Source: Henriciella barbarensis
Lineage (GTDB): Bacteria > Pseudomonadota > Alphaproteobacteria > Caulobacterales > Hyphomonadaceae
Length of the DNA stretch: 64,000 nt
Reading direction: 5' to 3'
Assembly (NCBI RefSeq): GCF_003576345.1
Contig: NZ_QWGB01000005.1
Coordinates: 806,001-870,000, forward strand
Numbering within the stretch: position 1 is the first letter of the stretch; every line of letters begins with the position of its first letter. The notes below the pieces were generated by a model. The model did not search any database. It was not told where the DNA came from and saw nothing but the letters and a program-made list of their open reading frames with translations. The position numbers and the translations under genes were made by a program. Below, one piece after another: positions 46,608 to 55,934 of this stretch.

Positions 46608-47593
46608 GCTTTCTTGCCTTTGGACTTGTCTTTGGCTTCTGGCGCCGGAACGTCGGCCAGCGGCGCCTTAAGCGGGCCGATCGGCGTTTCGTCCGTCGCG
46701 CGTTTCGGCATCAGATGGGCGAGAAGGCGCCCGACCGTTGCTTTCAGTTCGCGCCGGTCGCTGACGATATCAACCTGGCCCTTCTGGCGCAGGAATTCAG
46801 AGCGCTGGAAGCCGTCGGGAAGTTTTTCGCGGATGGTCTGTTCAATTACGCGCGGGCCGGAGAAGGCGATCATGGCGCCCGGCTCAGCGATATGAACGTC
46901 GCCGAGCATCGCATAGGAGGCCGACACACCGCCCGAGGTCGGGTCAGTCAGGACGACGATGTAGGGAAGGCCAGCTTCGCGGACTTCATCAATCGCGAGC
47001 GTCGTACGCGGCATCTGCATGAGGGAAAGTGTCCCTTCCTGCATGCGCGCACCGCCTGAAGCGGTACAGACAATGAACGCGGCCTTGCGGGCCACGGCAA
47101 GCTGGGCTGCCGCGATGAAGGCTTCACCGGCGGCCATGCCGAGCGAGCCGCCCATGAAGGCAAAGTCCTGAACCAAGACGACGGCCGGCTTGCCCTGGAT
47201 ACGCCCAAAGGCGGCCGCCATGCAGTCTTCTTGCGAGATTGGCGGGCTAGCGTCCGGGCTTTCTTCCTTCTCGCGGGCAGCCAGTTTGGACTTGGCGGCC
47301 TTCAGGCGGGATGGATAAGGCTTGTCATCGCGGAATTTGAGCGGGTCCTGAGCAACGGGTGGAAGCTGCAGCGGCTCCCAGCGCTCATTGTCGAAGAAGA
47401 GACGGAAACGGCGGCGCGGCGAGATCCGCAGATGCGCGCCTGCCGGGGTGACATACCAGCTCTCTTCCAGGTCGGATCGATAGACGAGCTCACCGGATTT
47501 GGGGCATTTGACCCAGAGATTATCGGGCGTGTCCTTCTTCGAAGACAGAAAAGTCTTCAAACCGGGCGTTCTGAAGTTGGTGAGCCAGTTCAT
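46604..47593 (-). CDS. accD: Acetyl-CoA carboxylase carboxyltransferase subunit beta
   Basis: A 329-residue AccD: crotonase-like core with AGEAFIAAAQLAVARKAAFI, GGARMQEGTLSLMQMPRT, TDPTSGGVSASYAMLGD and GPRVIEQTIREKLP. The N-terminal zinc ribbon of E. coli AccD is lost: only one Cys remains in LWVKCPKSGELVYR and the second pair is replaced by VTPAGAH. With AccA it transfers carboxyl from biotin to acetyl-CoA. It lies 27 bases after trpA, a common order in alphaproteobacteria. Confidence 0.95.
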   Translation of the reverse strand: MNWLTNFRTPGLKTFLSSKKDTPDNLWVKCPKSGELVYRSDLEESWYVTPAGAHLRISPRRRFRLFFDNERWEPLQLPPVAQDPLKFRDDKPYPSRLKAAKSKLAAREKEESPDASPPISQEDCMAAAFGRIQGKPAVVLVQDFAFMGGSLGMAAGEAFIAAAQLAVARKAAFIVCTASGGARMQEGTLSLMQMPRTTLAIDEVREAGLPYIVVLTDPTSGGVSASYAMLGDVHIAEPGAMIAFSGPRVIEQTIREKLPDGFQRSEFLRQKGQVDIVSDRRELKATVGRLLAHLMPKRATDETPIGPLKAPLADVPAPEAKDKSKGKKA

Positions 47594-47620
47594 GTCAGAG
47601 TCACTCCTAAACTGTACTGC

Positions 47621-48448
47621 CTAGTTTCGCCCGGCATCGGCGAGCGCGCCAGACAGTTCTGCTGCCAGCGCGCCGATTTTAGACGGAATTTTATCCGGCG
47701 TGCCCGCTTCCAGAGATGTTCGTACATGATCCACGAATGCGGACCCGACGACAACCCCATCTGCAATAGCGGCCATGGCGGCGGCTTGTTCCCCCGTCCG
47801 TACGCCGAATCCGACGCAGACAGGGAGGCCCGAAACGCGCCGAGCGCGCTCCACACCTTCGCGAATATCTTGCGGATCGGCAGAGCCGGACCCGGTCACG
47901 CCGGCAACGGCGACATAGTAGAGAAAGCCGGACGCACCCTCAGCGACCTTGGCAATGCGCTTGTCTGTGGTGGTCGGCGTGGCCAGCCGGATCACGGAAA
48001 TTTCATGGCGCGCATAGGCATCGCGCAATTCATGGTCTTCCTCAGGCGGAAGGTCGACGAGAATTGTGCCATCGATACCCGCATCGGCGGCTGCGTCAGC
48101 AAATGCTTCGTAGCCAAGATGGAAGACCGGGTTGGCATAGCCCATCAGGATCAGCGGGGTATCCTGATCGTCTTCTCGAAAGCGTTTGGCGAGCGCCAGA
48201 ACGTCAGTGAGCTTTGTGCCAGCCTTCAGGCTGCGCTGGCCAGCCCGCTGGATCGCCGGACCATCGGCCATGGGATCGGTGAAGGGCGCGCCAAGCTCGA
48301 TAATGTCAGCGCCATTGTCACGCAGGGCACAAAGTGCCTTGTAGCTGGTTTCAAGGTCGGGATCGCCCGCCATGATATAGCTTACCAGAGCGGCGCGGCC
48401 TTCGGCGCGAACCTTTTCAAACCGGGCAGTAATTCGGGATGTCGGCAT
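47621..48448 (-). CDS. trpA: Tryptophan synthase alpha chain
   Basis: A 275-residue TIM barrel with catalytic Glu in IIELGAPFTDPMADGP and Asp near VDLPPEED, and GFLYYVAVAGVTG. It cleaves indole-3-glycerol phosphate. The start overlaps the cutA stop by one base (TAATG). Confidence 0.96.
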   Translation of the reverse strand: MPTSRITARFEKVRAEGRAALVSYIMAGDPDLETSYKALCALRDNGADIIELGAPFTDPMADGPAIQRAGQRSLKAGTKLTDVLALAKRFREDDQDTPLILMGYANPVFHLGYEAFADAAADAGIDGTILVDLPPEEDHELRDAYARHEISVIRLATPTTTDKRIAKVAEGASGFLYYVAVAGVTGSGSADPQDIREGVERARRVSGLPVCVGFGVRTGEQAAAMAAIADGVVVGSAFVDHVRTSLEAGTPDKIPSKIGALAAELSGALADAGRN

Positions 48449-48777
48449 TAGCGGGAAGGCGCTTCCGTATTTTCTTCAAGCCACGCTGCATACTCACCCA
48501 GCGCATGAGTGCAAGGCCAGGCTACCATAGCTGGTATGTCGTAGGGGTGGAGGCTTGTTACGAGGGTTTCCAGCGCCTCCCAGCAACTCTCGACCGATTT
48601 CAGCCAGAGAATGTGCTCGAATGCCTGTTCGACCACACCCTTCCAGAGATAGGTAGACGAAACCGGACCTTCGATATTGCCACACGCGGCCAGCCGTTTT
48701 TCAACTGCTGCGTCAGCAATCTTCTGGGCAATATCCTGCGACGGGCAGGTAATCCGTATGAGGAGTGCTTTGGTCAT
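48448..48777 (-). CDS. cutA: CutA divalent-ion tolerance protein
   Basis: A 109-residue CutA1: ITCPSQDIAQKIADAAVEKRLAACGNI near the start and SLHPYDIPAMVAWPC, the usual trimer-forming family features. Its role in metal tolerance is loosely established. It is inserted between trpB and trpA, four bases from the trpB stop; a GTG at 48780 is an alternative start. Confidence 0.92.
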   Translation of the reverse strand: MTKALLIRITCPSQDIAQKIADAAVEKRLAACGNIEGPVSSTYLWKGVVEQAFEHILWLKSVESCWEALETLVTSLHPYDIPAMVAWPCTHALGEYAAWLEENTEAPSR

Positions 48778-48780
48778 CAC

Positions 48781-49992
48781 CTAGATGTCCATGCCGAGGT
48801 GTTCGGCGACCGAGAAGATGTCCTTATCGCCGCGTCCGCAGAGGTTCATGATCAGGATCTGGTCCTTGTCCATCGTCTCGCAGATATCGCCGAGACGGGC
48901 GATCGCGTGGGCAGGCTCAAGCGCAGGGATGATCCCCTCAAGACGCGTACAAAGCTGGAAGCCTTCAAGCGCTTCCTTGTCCGTGCAGGTAAGATATTCA
49001 GCCCGGCCCGTATCACGCAGGAAGGCGTGCTCCGGCCCGATGCCTGGGTAGTCGAGACCAGCAGAGATTGAGTGGGCATCGATGATCTGACCGTCATCAG
49101 TCTGCAGGAGATAGGTCTTGTTGCCATGCAGGATACCGGGCCTGCCACCATTCAGCGCGGCTGCATGTTCACCCGTTTCGATGCCATGGCCCGACGCCTC
49201 GACGCCAATCAGACGCACGCCTTCATCCTCAATGAAAGGATGGAAGAGGCCGATTGCGTTCGATCCGCCACCGATACAAGCCACAACGGCATCGGGCAGG
49301 CGGCCTTCGCGCTCCATGAGCTGGCTTTTCGCTTCCTGGCCAATGACCGACTGAAAGTCACGGACGAGTTCAGGGTAAGGATGCGGACCCGCCGCGGTGC
49401 CGATCACGTAGAACGTGTCGTGCACATTGGTGACCCAGTCGCGCAGCGCCTCATTCATGGCGTCTTTCAGCGTGCCCGTGCCGGAAGACACAGGCACAAT
49501 TTCGGCGCCCAGCATCTTCATCCGGAAGACGTTTGGCTTCTGACGCTCCACATCGGTGGCGCCCATGAAGACGACGCACTGCAGGCCAAAGCGCGCGCAG
49601 ACCGTAGCTGTCGCGACACCGTGCTGGCCGGCGCCGGTTTCGGCGATGATGCGCTTCTTGCCCATTCGCATCGCAAGAAGGACCTGGCCTAGACAATTAT
49701 TGATCTTGTGCGCGCCGGTGTGATTGAGCTCGTCGCGTTTGAAATAGATCTTCGGCCCGCCGAAATGCTCGGTCATCCGCTCTGCATGGTAGAGCGGGGA
49801 CGGACGGCCGACATAGTTACGCCAGAGGTCGTCCATCTGGGACAGGAAAGCAGGGTCTTTCTTGGCGGCGCGGTACTCATCCTCAAGTTCGAGGACAAGC
49901 GGCATCAGCGTTTCAGCGACGTAGCGCCCGCCAAATTCGCCGAAGCGGCCCTTCTCGTCGGGCCATTGTGCCCATGTGTTTGGCTTGTTCAT
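48781..49992 (-). CDS. trpB: Tryptophan synthase beta chain
   Basis: A 403-residue TrpB with the PLP lysine in [21 protein letters not shown] and the phosphate-binding GGGSNAIG. It condenses indole with serine. The start at 49992 has GAGGG five bases upstream and gives the family length. That start lies 80 bases inside the trpF frame. Confidence 0.96.
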   Translation of the reverse strand: MNKPNTWAQWPDEKGRFGEFGGRYVAETLMPLVLELEDEYRAAKKDPAFLSQMDDLWRNYVGRPSPLYHAERMTEHFGGPKIYFKRDELNHTGAHKINNCLGQVLLAMRMGKKRIIAETGAGQHGVATATVCARFGLQCVVFMGATDVERQKPNVFRMKMLGAEIVPVSSGTGTLKDAMNEALRDWVTNVHDTFYVIGTAAGPHPYPELVRDFQSVIGQEAKSQLMEREGRLPDAVVACIGGGSNAIGLFHPFIEDEGVRLIGVEASGHGIETGEHAAALNGGRPGILHGNKTYLLQTDDGQIIDAHSISAGLDYPGIGPEHAFLRDTGRAEYLTCTDKEALEGFQLCTRLEGIIPALEPAHAIARLGDICETMDKDQILIMNLCGRGDKDIFSVAEHLGMDI

Positions 49993-50671
49993 GAGAGCCC
50001 TCATAGTCCTGACTTTTCGCCGCCGCAATGAAGGCCCGCACGAGGTCAGCATCCTTGATGCCGCGCTGACGTTCCACGCCAGACGAGACGTCGACCGCTG
50101 GCGCACCGGTTGCCTTGATTGCGCCTGCTACATTGTGCGGAGTGAGGCCCCCGGCAAGTAGCCAGGGTGTCGCTGGAGCCCAGTCCTGAAGGATCGACCA
50201 GTCGAAGGCGGCACCGTGACCGCCCGTCCGGTCCGCCCCCTCTGGCGGCTTTGCGTCGATCAGCAGCCTGTCAGCAGACCGATAGAGGCGAGCTGCTTCC
50301 TCCAGGTCTTCGCGAGAGGAGACACCGACCGCTTTCCAGACCTCAACAGATGAAGGCAGGCTGGCCCGAAAATTGGCGACGAACTCTGGCGACTCCTTGC
50401 CATGAAGCTGGAACACATCCGGCATGACCGTACCGCCAACGCCGCGCAGAATGGCGGGCTCTGGATCCGAAACGAGCACCACAGAGCGGACATTGTTCGT
50501 TGCAGCCGCTAGCAGCAGGTCGATCACCAGCTCGAAACGGGACGCCGTGCTTCCCAGCACGTTGCGCGGACTTTGCGGCACCAGAACAAAGCCGACCCAG
50601 TCAGCCCCAGCTTCCGCTGCGACCTTCACCATGTCGGCGTCAGAAATTCCGCATATCTTTACGTCTGCCAT
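49913..50671 (-). CDS. trpF: Phosphoribosylanthranilate isomerase
   Basis: A 252-residue Trp[27 protein letters not shown] with the catalytic Cys at residue 7, then QLHGKESPE, the Asp in LIDAKPPEG and [10 protein letters not shown]. The last 30 residues ([12 protein letters not shown] onward, Arg-rich) go beyond the usual end and overlap the start of trpB by 80 bases. It is the first gene of the trpF-trpB-cutA-trpA-accD-folC run; 123 bases before it divide it from the CaiB gene. Confidence 0.94.
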   Translation of the reverse strand: MADVKICGISDADMVKVAAEAGADWVGFVLVPQSPRNVLGSTASRFELVIDLLLAAATNNVRSVVLVSDPEPAILRGVGGTVMPDVFQLHGKESPEFVANFRASLPSSVEVWKAVGVSSREDLEEAARLYRSADRLLIDAKPPEGADRTGGHGAAFDWSILQDWAPATPWLLAGGLTPHNVAGAIKATGAPAVDVSSGVERQRGIKDADLVRAFIAAAKSQDYEGSHEQAKHMGTMARREGPLRRIWRALRR

Positions 50672-50794
50672 GCCGCTTAGGTCATTCCCGCACGCGGTGC
50701 TGTCAAGCTGGGAGGCTTTGACCCTGCGTGACCTTGCTGCGCAATGTTTACGAAAGCGCCCAAGCTTGCTGAATAGCGGGCGAAGGAGATTGCC

Positions 50795-51970
50795 ATGCCC
50801 GCTACATCGCTATTGTCCGATATCAAGATTGCTGACATGACCACGGTGATCTTTGGCCCTTATTGCACGCAGACGCTTGCAGACATGGGCGCCGATGTCG
50901 TGAAGCTGGAACCTGAAAACGGAGATACGTTCCGCAATGTCGGCAAGCCTGCCAATAATCGCGGCATGGGCCCCTGTCACATGACGATCAATCGCGGCAA
51001 GCGGTCAGTAGTCTGGGACATGAAGTCAGACGAAGGCAAGGCCGCGATCCGGAAGCTGATTGAGACAAGCGATGTCTTCATCCACAATATCCGTCCCGAA
51101 GCGGTGGCGCGCCTCGGCCTGACTTTCGAGGATGTGAAAGCGATCCGCCCAGACATCGTCTACGTCCACTGCCTGGGTTTCGGGACCGAAGGCCCCTATG
51201 CTGGCCGGCCTGCCTATGACGACCTCATCCAGTCGCTCTCCGGCGCGTGCAATTTACTGCCCCAGGTCGACGGAAATGACGCGCCGCGTTTCCTGCCTAC
51301 AGCCTTCGCTGACAAGGTTTCGGGCCTTCATGCCATGTATGCGACCCTTGCCGCGCTGCATCACCGCGCCCGCACGGGCGAAGCCGTGCATGTCGAAGTA
51401 CCCATGTTCGAGTGCATCTCCTCTTTCCTGCTGGAGGAGCACTTCTATGAGGCGGCCTTCGATCCGCCGGTGGGCCCCTATTACTATCAGCGCCAGATCG
51501 ACCCTTCGCGCCAGCCTGTGCGCACGCAGAATGGCTGGATCACGATTGCCCCCTATGTCGACCATCGCTGGGTGACGCTGTTCGACGCAATCGGCCAGCC
51601 GCAAGAGCTGGAAGACGAGCGGATCAATGATTATCGCGGCCGCTTCTTCAACCATGACTATCTCATGTCCCGGGTGCAGGCGCATTTCGTGAATTTCACG
51701 ACCGAGGAACTGCTGGACATATTGGGCAAGGCCGACGTTCCGGCAGCCCGGGTGAATGACATTTCAGACCTGCGCGATGACCCGCACCTAAAAGCGGTCG
51801 ACTTTTTCACCCGCCGCGAACACCCAAGCGAGGGCGCATACTGGGAGGTCAAGCCACCCGTGCGGTTTGTCGGGCATGCCGAGCATGAGATTACGCCCGC
51901 GCCCAGACTTGGACAGCACTCGGAAGATATCCTGCGCGAACTCGGGCTGGCGCCAACCGGCGACGAATAG
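50795..51970 (+). CDS. CaiB/BaiF family III CoA transferase
   Basis: A 391-residue class III CoA transferase: MTTVIFGPYCTQTLADMGADVVKLE, NRGKRSVVWDMKS, and RPAYDDLIQSLSG, which carries the catalytic Asp (about residue 136). It moves CoA between carboxylic acids; the acids are unknown. GAAGGAG lies six bases before the ATG. Confidence 0.9.
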   Translation: MPATSLLSDIKIADMTTVIFGPYCTQTLADMGADVVKLEPENGDTFRNVGKPANNRGMGPCHMTINRGKRSVVWDMKSDEGKAAIRKLIETSDVFIHNIRPEAVARLGLTFEDVKAIRPDIVYVHCLGFGTEGPYAGRPAYDDLIQSLSGACNLLPQVDGNDAPRFLPTAFADKVSGLHAMYATLAALHHRARTGEAVHVEVPMFECISSFLLEEHFYEAAFDPPVGPYYYQRQIDPSRQPVRTQNGWITIAPYVDHRWVTLFDAIGQPQELEDERINDYRGRFFNHDYLMSRVQAHFVNFTTEELLDILGKADVPAARVNDISDLRDDPHLKAVDFFTRREHPSEGAYWEVKPPVRFVGHAEHEITPAPRLGQHSEDILRELGLAPTGDE

Positions 51971-51987
51971 ATCGCGCTGAGCTTGAA

Positions 51988-52590
51988 CTAGTTGATGACC
52001 TGATTGGCCGAGACGATACGACGCCTGCGCGGTCCCCAGCGGAACTGTTCGGTTTCACGCGTCAAGCCGCGCGCCCGTAGCGTGCCCCGGTCGCGGTAGA
52101 GACCAAACCGACGGCGCGCGGCAACTGGTTTTCGACTAGGCCCATGAATGCCGACAATCGTCACCGTAAACTCCAGCGGATTCTCGCGGTCGGTGTCGCT
52201 GGTGTCGATTTTACCATGCGCGACCGCGAAACGCTCCAGCAATTCTTCGAAAGAGCCGAGCTCCAGCGCTTCACCATGCGCGAGCGGGATCTGAAATGAA
52301 CGTTCATGATTATCTGCGGCCGGCTCCGTAATGTCGCTGAGAAGGTCCTCGTCATCTTTCCTGATACGCGCGGTCAGGTTCTGGATGTGAAAACTGCCTT
52401 CGCTCATGTTCGAGATAAAGCAGCGCGCGGCGGCATCGGATTTCAGCGATGAGGACACGATCAGGCTGGAGCGGCGCTGGCGGATGATCCCGTTCAGCAT
52501 GAGCTGTAAATAGGTGATCCACACGATCACCATGATCACATTCGCGCCCGCGCTGATCGCCGAGGAATTATTGCTGATGAAGTCCATCAT
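51988..52590 (-). CDS. Hypothetical membrane-anchored protein
   Basis: A 200-residue protein with one membrane helix at about residues 13-35 (GANVIMVIVWITYLQLML) and a soluble, Arg-rich remainder. RWGPRRRRIVS near the end is very basic. The family is not recognised. It lies between the CaiB and GGDEF/EAL genes and may belong to the latter's transcript. Confidence 0.7.
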   Translation of the reverse strand: MMDFISNNSSAISAGANVIMVIVWITYLQLMLNGIIRQRRSSLIVSSSLKSDAAARCFISNMSEGSFHIQNLTARIRKDDEDLLSDITEPAADNHERSFQIPLAHGEALELGSFEELLERFAVAHGKIDTSDTDRENPLEFTVTIVGIHGPSRKPVAARRRFGLYRDRGTLRARGLTRETEQFRWGPRRRRIVSANQVIN

Positions 52591-52641
52591 GCGCGCGACA
52601 ACGCATGGGTCTGAGCAGAAGTTGCGTCGATTGCAGGTGTG

Positions 52642-54414
52642 TCAGCTTGCCAGCTGGCTCACGCTGTCGGCGCTCGTTTCACTTGCAGCATCTTTCAGCC
52701 ACGCAGTCATATCCTGTCCGCTCAATGGCGCAGCGAAATAATAACCCTGCATTTCAGGACAGCCCGCCCCTTCAATGAAAGCGCCTTGCGACGCTGTTTC
52801 AACGCCTTCCGCCACCATTGTGAGATCAAGCGCCCGGCCAAGCTGTACCAGCGAGATGACGAGATCGAGCACCTTGTCCTCTTCCTCGATGCCGGAGACG
52901 AGCGACTTGTCGATCTTCAGCTTGTCGAGCGGCATGTCGAGAAGCGCCCGCAGGTTTGAGTAGCCGGTACCATAATCGTCGAGCGCAATCTGGACGCCTT
53001 CCTCGCGCAGACGGTTCAGGTTACGGCGCGCCGAACTGACGTCTTCGACAAGCGAGGACTCGAGAATTTCGAGACAGATGGCGGAGGGCGGAAGGCCCGA
53101 GGCTGCGATTTCACGCAGAAAGTCTGTTGCATAGCCCGGCGTGACGACGTCCATGGGCGAGGCATTGAACGACACGAATCCGATCTCGCCTGATTCGATC
53201 CAGGGTTTTGCGATCTTCGCGGCCTTCTTGAAAACAAGGCGGTCCAGATTGCCGACTAGACCCATATCCGTGGCTGCCGCGACAAATTCGTCGGGCCTGA
53301 CATGGCCGAGGTCCTTATCGTGCCAGCGGGACAGCACCTCTACGCCAATCGGCTGGCGGGTGCCGCTTGAGACGATCGGCTGGAACACCGGCGTGATAAG
53401 CGCCTGCTCAAGCGCCTGGGGGAGTTTCTCTTCAATCTGCAGGCGGCGCCGATAGGCGCCCAGCGTATTCTCGTCGAACATCTGCGACGCGGCGCGGCCA
53501 CCACGCTTGCCTGCGAACAGGGCGAGGTCGGCACGGCTGAGAAGCTCTGACGGCGTGGTCGCATCCTTTGGATAGATGCAGATACCAGCCGAGCCCGAGA
53601 GCTTGATTTCACGGTCGCCGGAGGTCGTCGGGCGAAAAACGATCTGCCGAAAGCGTTCAAACCGGTCGGCGAAGGCATCACCAAGTTCGTCCAGGTCCTC
53701 GGTAATGACCGCGAACTCATCGCCGCCGATTCGTCCGACACTCCGGATACCAGGGAGGGATGCCAGTCTCTTCCCAACCGTTTTTAGCACGCTGTCGCCG
53801 ACCGAGTGACCAAACCTGTCATTGATGCGTTTGAAGTAATCGAGGTCAACAAGCGCAAAGCCAAATGACTTGCCGGCTTTCTCGGCATCCTTGACCCGTT
53901 TCTCCAGATCAACTTCAAGGCCGCGGCGGTTTCGCAAACCAGTTGCTGCATCGGTCTGCGCGACTTTCAGGGCACTCGCCTTGTCACTCAGCGCTTCTTC
54001 GAGGCGTTTCTGCAGTGCCGTCATCTGAGGCTGCATACCGCCAAAATGCGGAAGCGATGCCGCCATCTCGCCGTCGCTCTTGTCGATATGAATGAAGTCC
54101 ATCACGATTCCGAGCAGGCCCGGCGAGCCGTCTTCAAAGGTGAACGGAACTTTCTTGGTGAGCGCGAACTGGTTGTCGCCGATCTGCTCTTCATTGAGAC
54201 TTTCTTCGCCAGCGAGAACGGCAGCATCCTCACGCCAGAAGACCTCCACCTGGTCTTCGTCGAATATATGCCGGTCGTCCTTGCCAATAATGTCATCGCA
54301 GCCGATCAGCTTCTTGAAAGCCGTATTACCATACACCCAGCGATGCTGGTGATCCTTGACGAAGACCGCGTAGGGAATGGCGTCAAGAACGCTCGAAAAA
54401 TATGGCGTGATCAT
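52642..54414 (-). CDS. PAS-GGDEF-EAL cyclic-di-GMP enzyme
   Basis: A 590-residue protein with a PAS domain (DAIPYAVFVKDHQHRWVYGN, residues 10-110), a short coiled coil, a GGDEF domain (RIGGDEFAVI near 225) and an EAL domain from about 345 (GVEVLSRW, FNASP, CLEILESS, ALDDYGTGYSNL, KIDKSLV, AEGVET). The GGDEF site is intact without the RxxD inhibitory site, and the EAL metal ligands are kept, so both making and breaking of c-di-GMP are possible. No membrane segment. It overlaps the GAF gene by four bases. Confidence 0.92.
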   Translation of the reverse strand: MITPYFSSVLDAIPYAVFVKDHQHRWVYGNTAFKKLIGCDDIIGKDDRHIFDEDQVEVFWREDAAVLAGEESLNEEQIGDNQFALTKKVPFTFEDGSPGLLGIVMDFIHIDKSDGEMAASLPHFGGMQPQMTALQKRLEEALSDKASALKVAQTDAATGLRNRRGLEVDLEKRVKDAEKAGKSFGFALVDLDYFKRINDRFGHSVGDSVLKTVGKRLASLPGIRSVGRIGGDEFAVITEDLDELGDAFADRFERFRQIVFRPTTSGDREIKLSGSAGICIYPKDATTPSELLSRADLALFAGKRGGRAASQMFDENTLGAYRRRLQIEEKLPQALEQALITPVFQPIVSSGTRQPIGVEVLSRWHDKDLGHVRPDEFVAAATDMGLVGNLDRLVFKKAAKIAKPWIESGEIGFVSFNASPMDVVTPGYATDFLREIAASGLPPSAICLEILESSLVEDVSSARRNLNRLREEGVQIALDDYGTGYSNLRALLDMPLDKLKIDKSLVSGIEEEDKVLDLVISLVQLGRALDLTMVAEGVETASQGAFIEGAGCPEMQGYYFAAPLSGQDMTAWLKDAASETSADSVSQLAS

Positions 54415-54962
54415 TTTTGATCCTGGGTCACTGACGAAACGGGGTCGCGACCGGCCATCCGTGCATCAAGTTTAATCTGGCGCCTGACAAGTGTAGCCAT
54501 TCGCGTCAGGTCGGCTTGCTGCTCTGGTGACAGCGGTCTTGGTTTGTGATCAATGATGCAGAACGTGCCGATATTGTATCCGTCCACATTTATGGGAGCC
54601 CCGGCATAGAACCGGATGTAAGGCTCCGCCGTCACCATGCCGTGATCCTTGAACCGGGGGTCCTGCCGGGCGTCTTCAACGACAAACACGTCGTTGGTCT
54701 GAATGGCATAGGAGCAGAAAGAGTTGGTCCTGTCCGACTCACAGGCGTCAATCCCGACGCAGGACTTGAACCACTGCCTGTTCGCATCAACTAGGGACAC
54801 CAGAACAATGGGCACATCGAAATGACGTGCTGCAGCGCGACTGATCGCGTCGAATGCCTGGCTCGGAGCGGTATCAAGGATTTGCTGGCGGCGCAGGCAA
54901 TGAAGGCGTGCCGCTTCGCGGGCCGCTGGCGTGATATTGTTTCGGAGATCCAGGGTCGTCAT
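54411..54962 (-). CDS. GAF domain protein
   Basis: A 183-residue protein made almost entirely of one GAF domain: LDTAPSQAFDAISRAAARHFDVPIVLVSLVDANRQWFKS and FYAGAPINVDGYNIGTFCIIDHKPR. The close likeness is to GAF domains that precede GGDEF or histidine-kinase domains. The start at 54962 is chosen because the frame upstream runs through tRNA-Ser. It overlaps the PAS-GGDEF-EAL gene by four bases, so the pair may act as one sensor. Confidence 0.87.
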   Translation of the reverse strand: MTTLDLRNNITPAAREAARLHCLRRQQILDTAPSQAFDAISRAAARHFDVPIVLVSLVDANRQWFKSCVGIDACESDRTNSFCSYAIQTNDVFVVEDARQDPRFKDHGMVTAEPYIRFYAGAPINVDGYNIGTFCIIDHKPRPLSPEQQADLTRMATLVRRQIKLDARMAGRDPVSSVTQDQK

Positions 54963-55061
54963 CTGACGGTAATTAAGGATGGCCTGTAAACATCTGGTTG
55001 ATGCATGCCAGCCAATTGCAGGTGCACTGCAATTGGCAAACGAGCTTAGACCCGAAACAAG

Positions 55062-55151
55062 TGGCGGTGAGACAGGGATTCGAACCCTGGATACGATTGC
55101 TCGCATACACGCGTTCCAGGCGTGCGCCTTCAACCACTCGGCCACCTCACC
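55062..55151 (-). tRNA. tRNA-Ser (GGA)
   Basis: A 90-base class II tRNA on the minus strand: acceptor GGTGAGG with CTCACC and discriminator G, CCA encoded, anticodon stem CACGC/GCGTG with loop CTGGAAC (anticodon GGA), T-loop TTCGAATC, long variable arm. It lies between the GAF gene and msrA. Confidence 0.95.
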
Positions 55152-55258
55152 ACAAGGGCGCGTCTATAGAGGAAGGAGCTAGGCAACCGCAAGCCCGTGA
55201 TTGTTTCTGCGCTGCTGAATTCCATATTGAGGGCTGAGACATTGAAAGGACGAACACC

Positions 55259-55912
55259 ATGTTCTTTACCCGCAAACCCGCCGAACTGCCTGAAAAAGGC
55301 GAGGCCCTGCCCGGCCGCGCGCAGACCATCCCGACCTCTGAGACCCATTTCGTTAATGGTAATGATATGAGCGCGCCCATCCCTGACGGTTTCGAAGAAA
55401 TCGTCTTCGGCATGGGCTGCTTCTGGGGCGTCGAGCGTATCTTCTGGCAGATGGACGGGGTCTGGGTGACCCAGGCTGGCTATGCTGGCGGAGAGACGCC
55501 GAACCCGACCTATGAGGAAACCTGCACCGGCAAGACCGGTCACACCGAAGTCGTGCGCGTCGTTTATGACCCGTCAAAGGTGACCGCGAGCGAACTGATC
55601 AAGGCGTTCTGGGAAAATCATGACCCGACGCAGGGCATGCGCCAGGGCAATGATGTCGGCACGCAGTACCGGTCTGCCATATTCACGACAACCGAAGAGC
55701 AGGAAAAGATCGCTGCCGCGACGCGCGAGACGTTCCAGAAGGCACTGAACGATTCCGGCCGCGGCCAGATCACGACAGAGATCCGCCCACTGGACGAGTT
55801 TTTTCATGCCGAGGACTATCACCAGCAATATCTCGCCAAGAACCCAAACGGATATTGCGGGATCGGCGGTACGGGCGTTTCCTGTCCGATGCCGACGGGT
55901 GTCAGCGCGTAA
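55259..55912 (+). CDS. msrA: Peptide-methionine (S)-S-oxide reductase
   Basis: A 217-residue MsrA with the catalytic GCFWGVER at residues 53-60, [11 protein letters not shown], and [18 protein letters not shown]. It repairs the S form of methionine sulfoxide, complementing MsrB at 9618. AAAGGACG lies near the ATG. Confidence 0.95.
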   Translation: MFFTRKPAELPEKGEALPGRAQTIPTSETHFVNGNDMSAPIPDGFEEIVFGMGCFWGVERIFWQMDGVWVTQAGYAGGETPNPTYEETCTGKTGHTEVVRVVYDPSKVTASELIKAFWENHDPTQGMRQGNDVGTQYRSAIFTTTEEQEKIAAATRETFQKALNDSGRGQITTEIRPLDEFFHAEDYHQQYLAKNPNGYCGIGGTGVSCPMPTGVSA

Positions 55913-55934
55913 GCATCTTTGCTAAGCGGGCCCG

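Noticed and set aside
45447-46895. Long open frame antisense to folC and accD
   Set aside because: It crosses two real genes and codes for low-complexity Gly-Arg-rich sequence.
47231-48451. Long open frame antisense to accD and trpA (406 codons)
   Set aside because: Overlaps two conserved enzymes with diagnostic motifs on the minus strand.
54411-55145. Longer version of the GAF protein
   Set aside because: The extra codons read through tRNA-Ser; the start at 54962 fits the domain.
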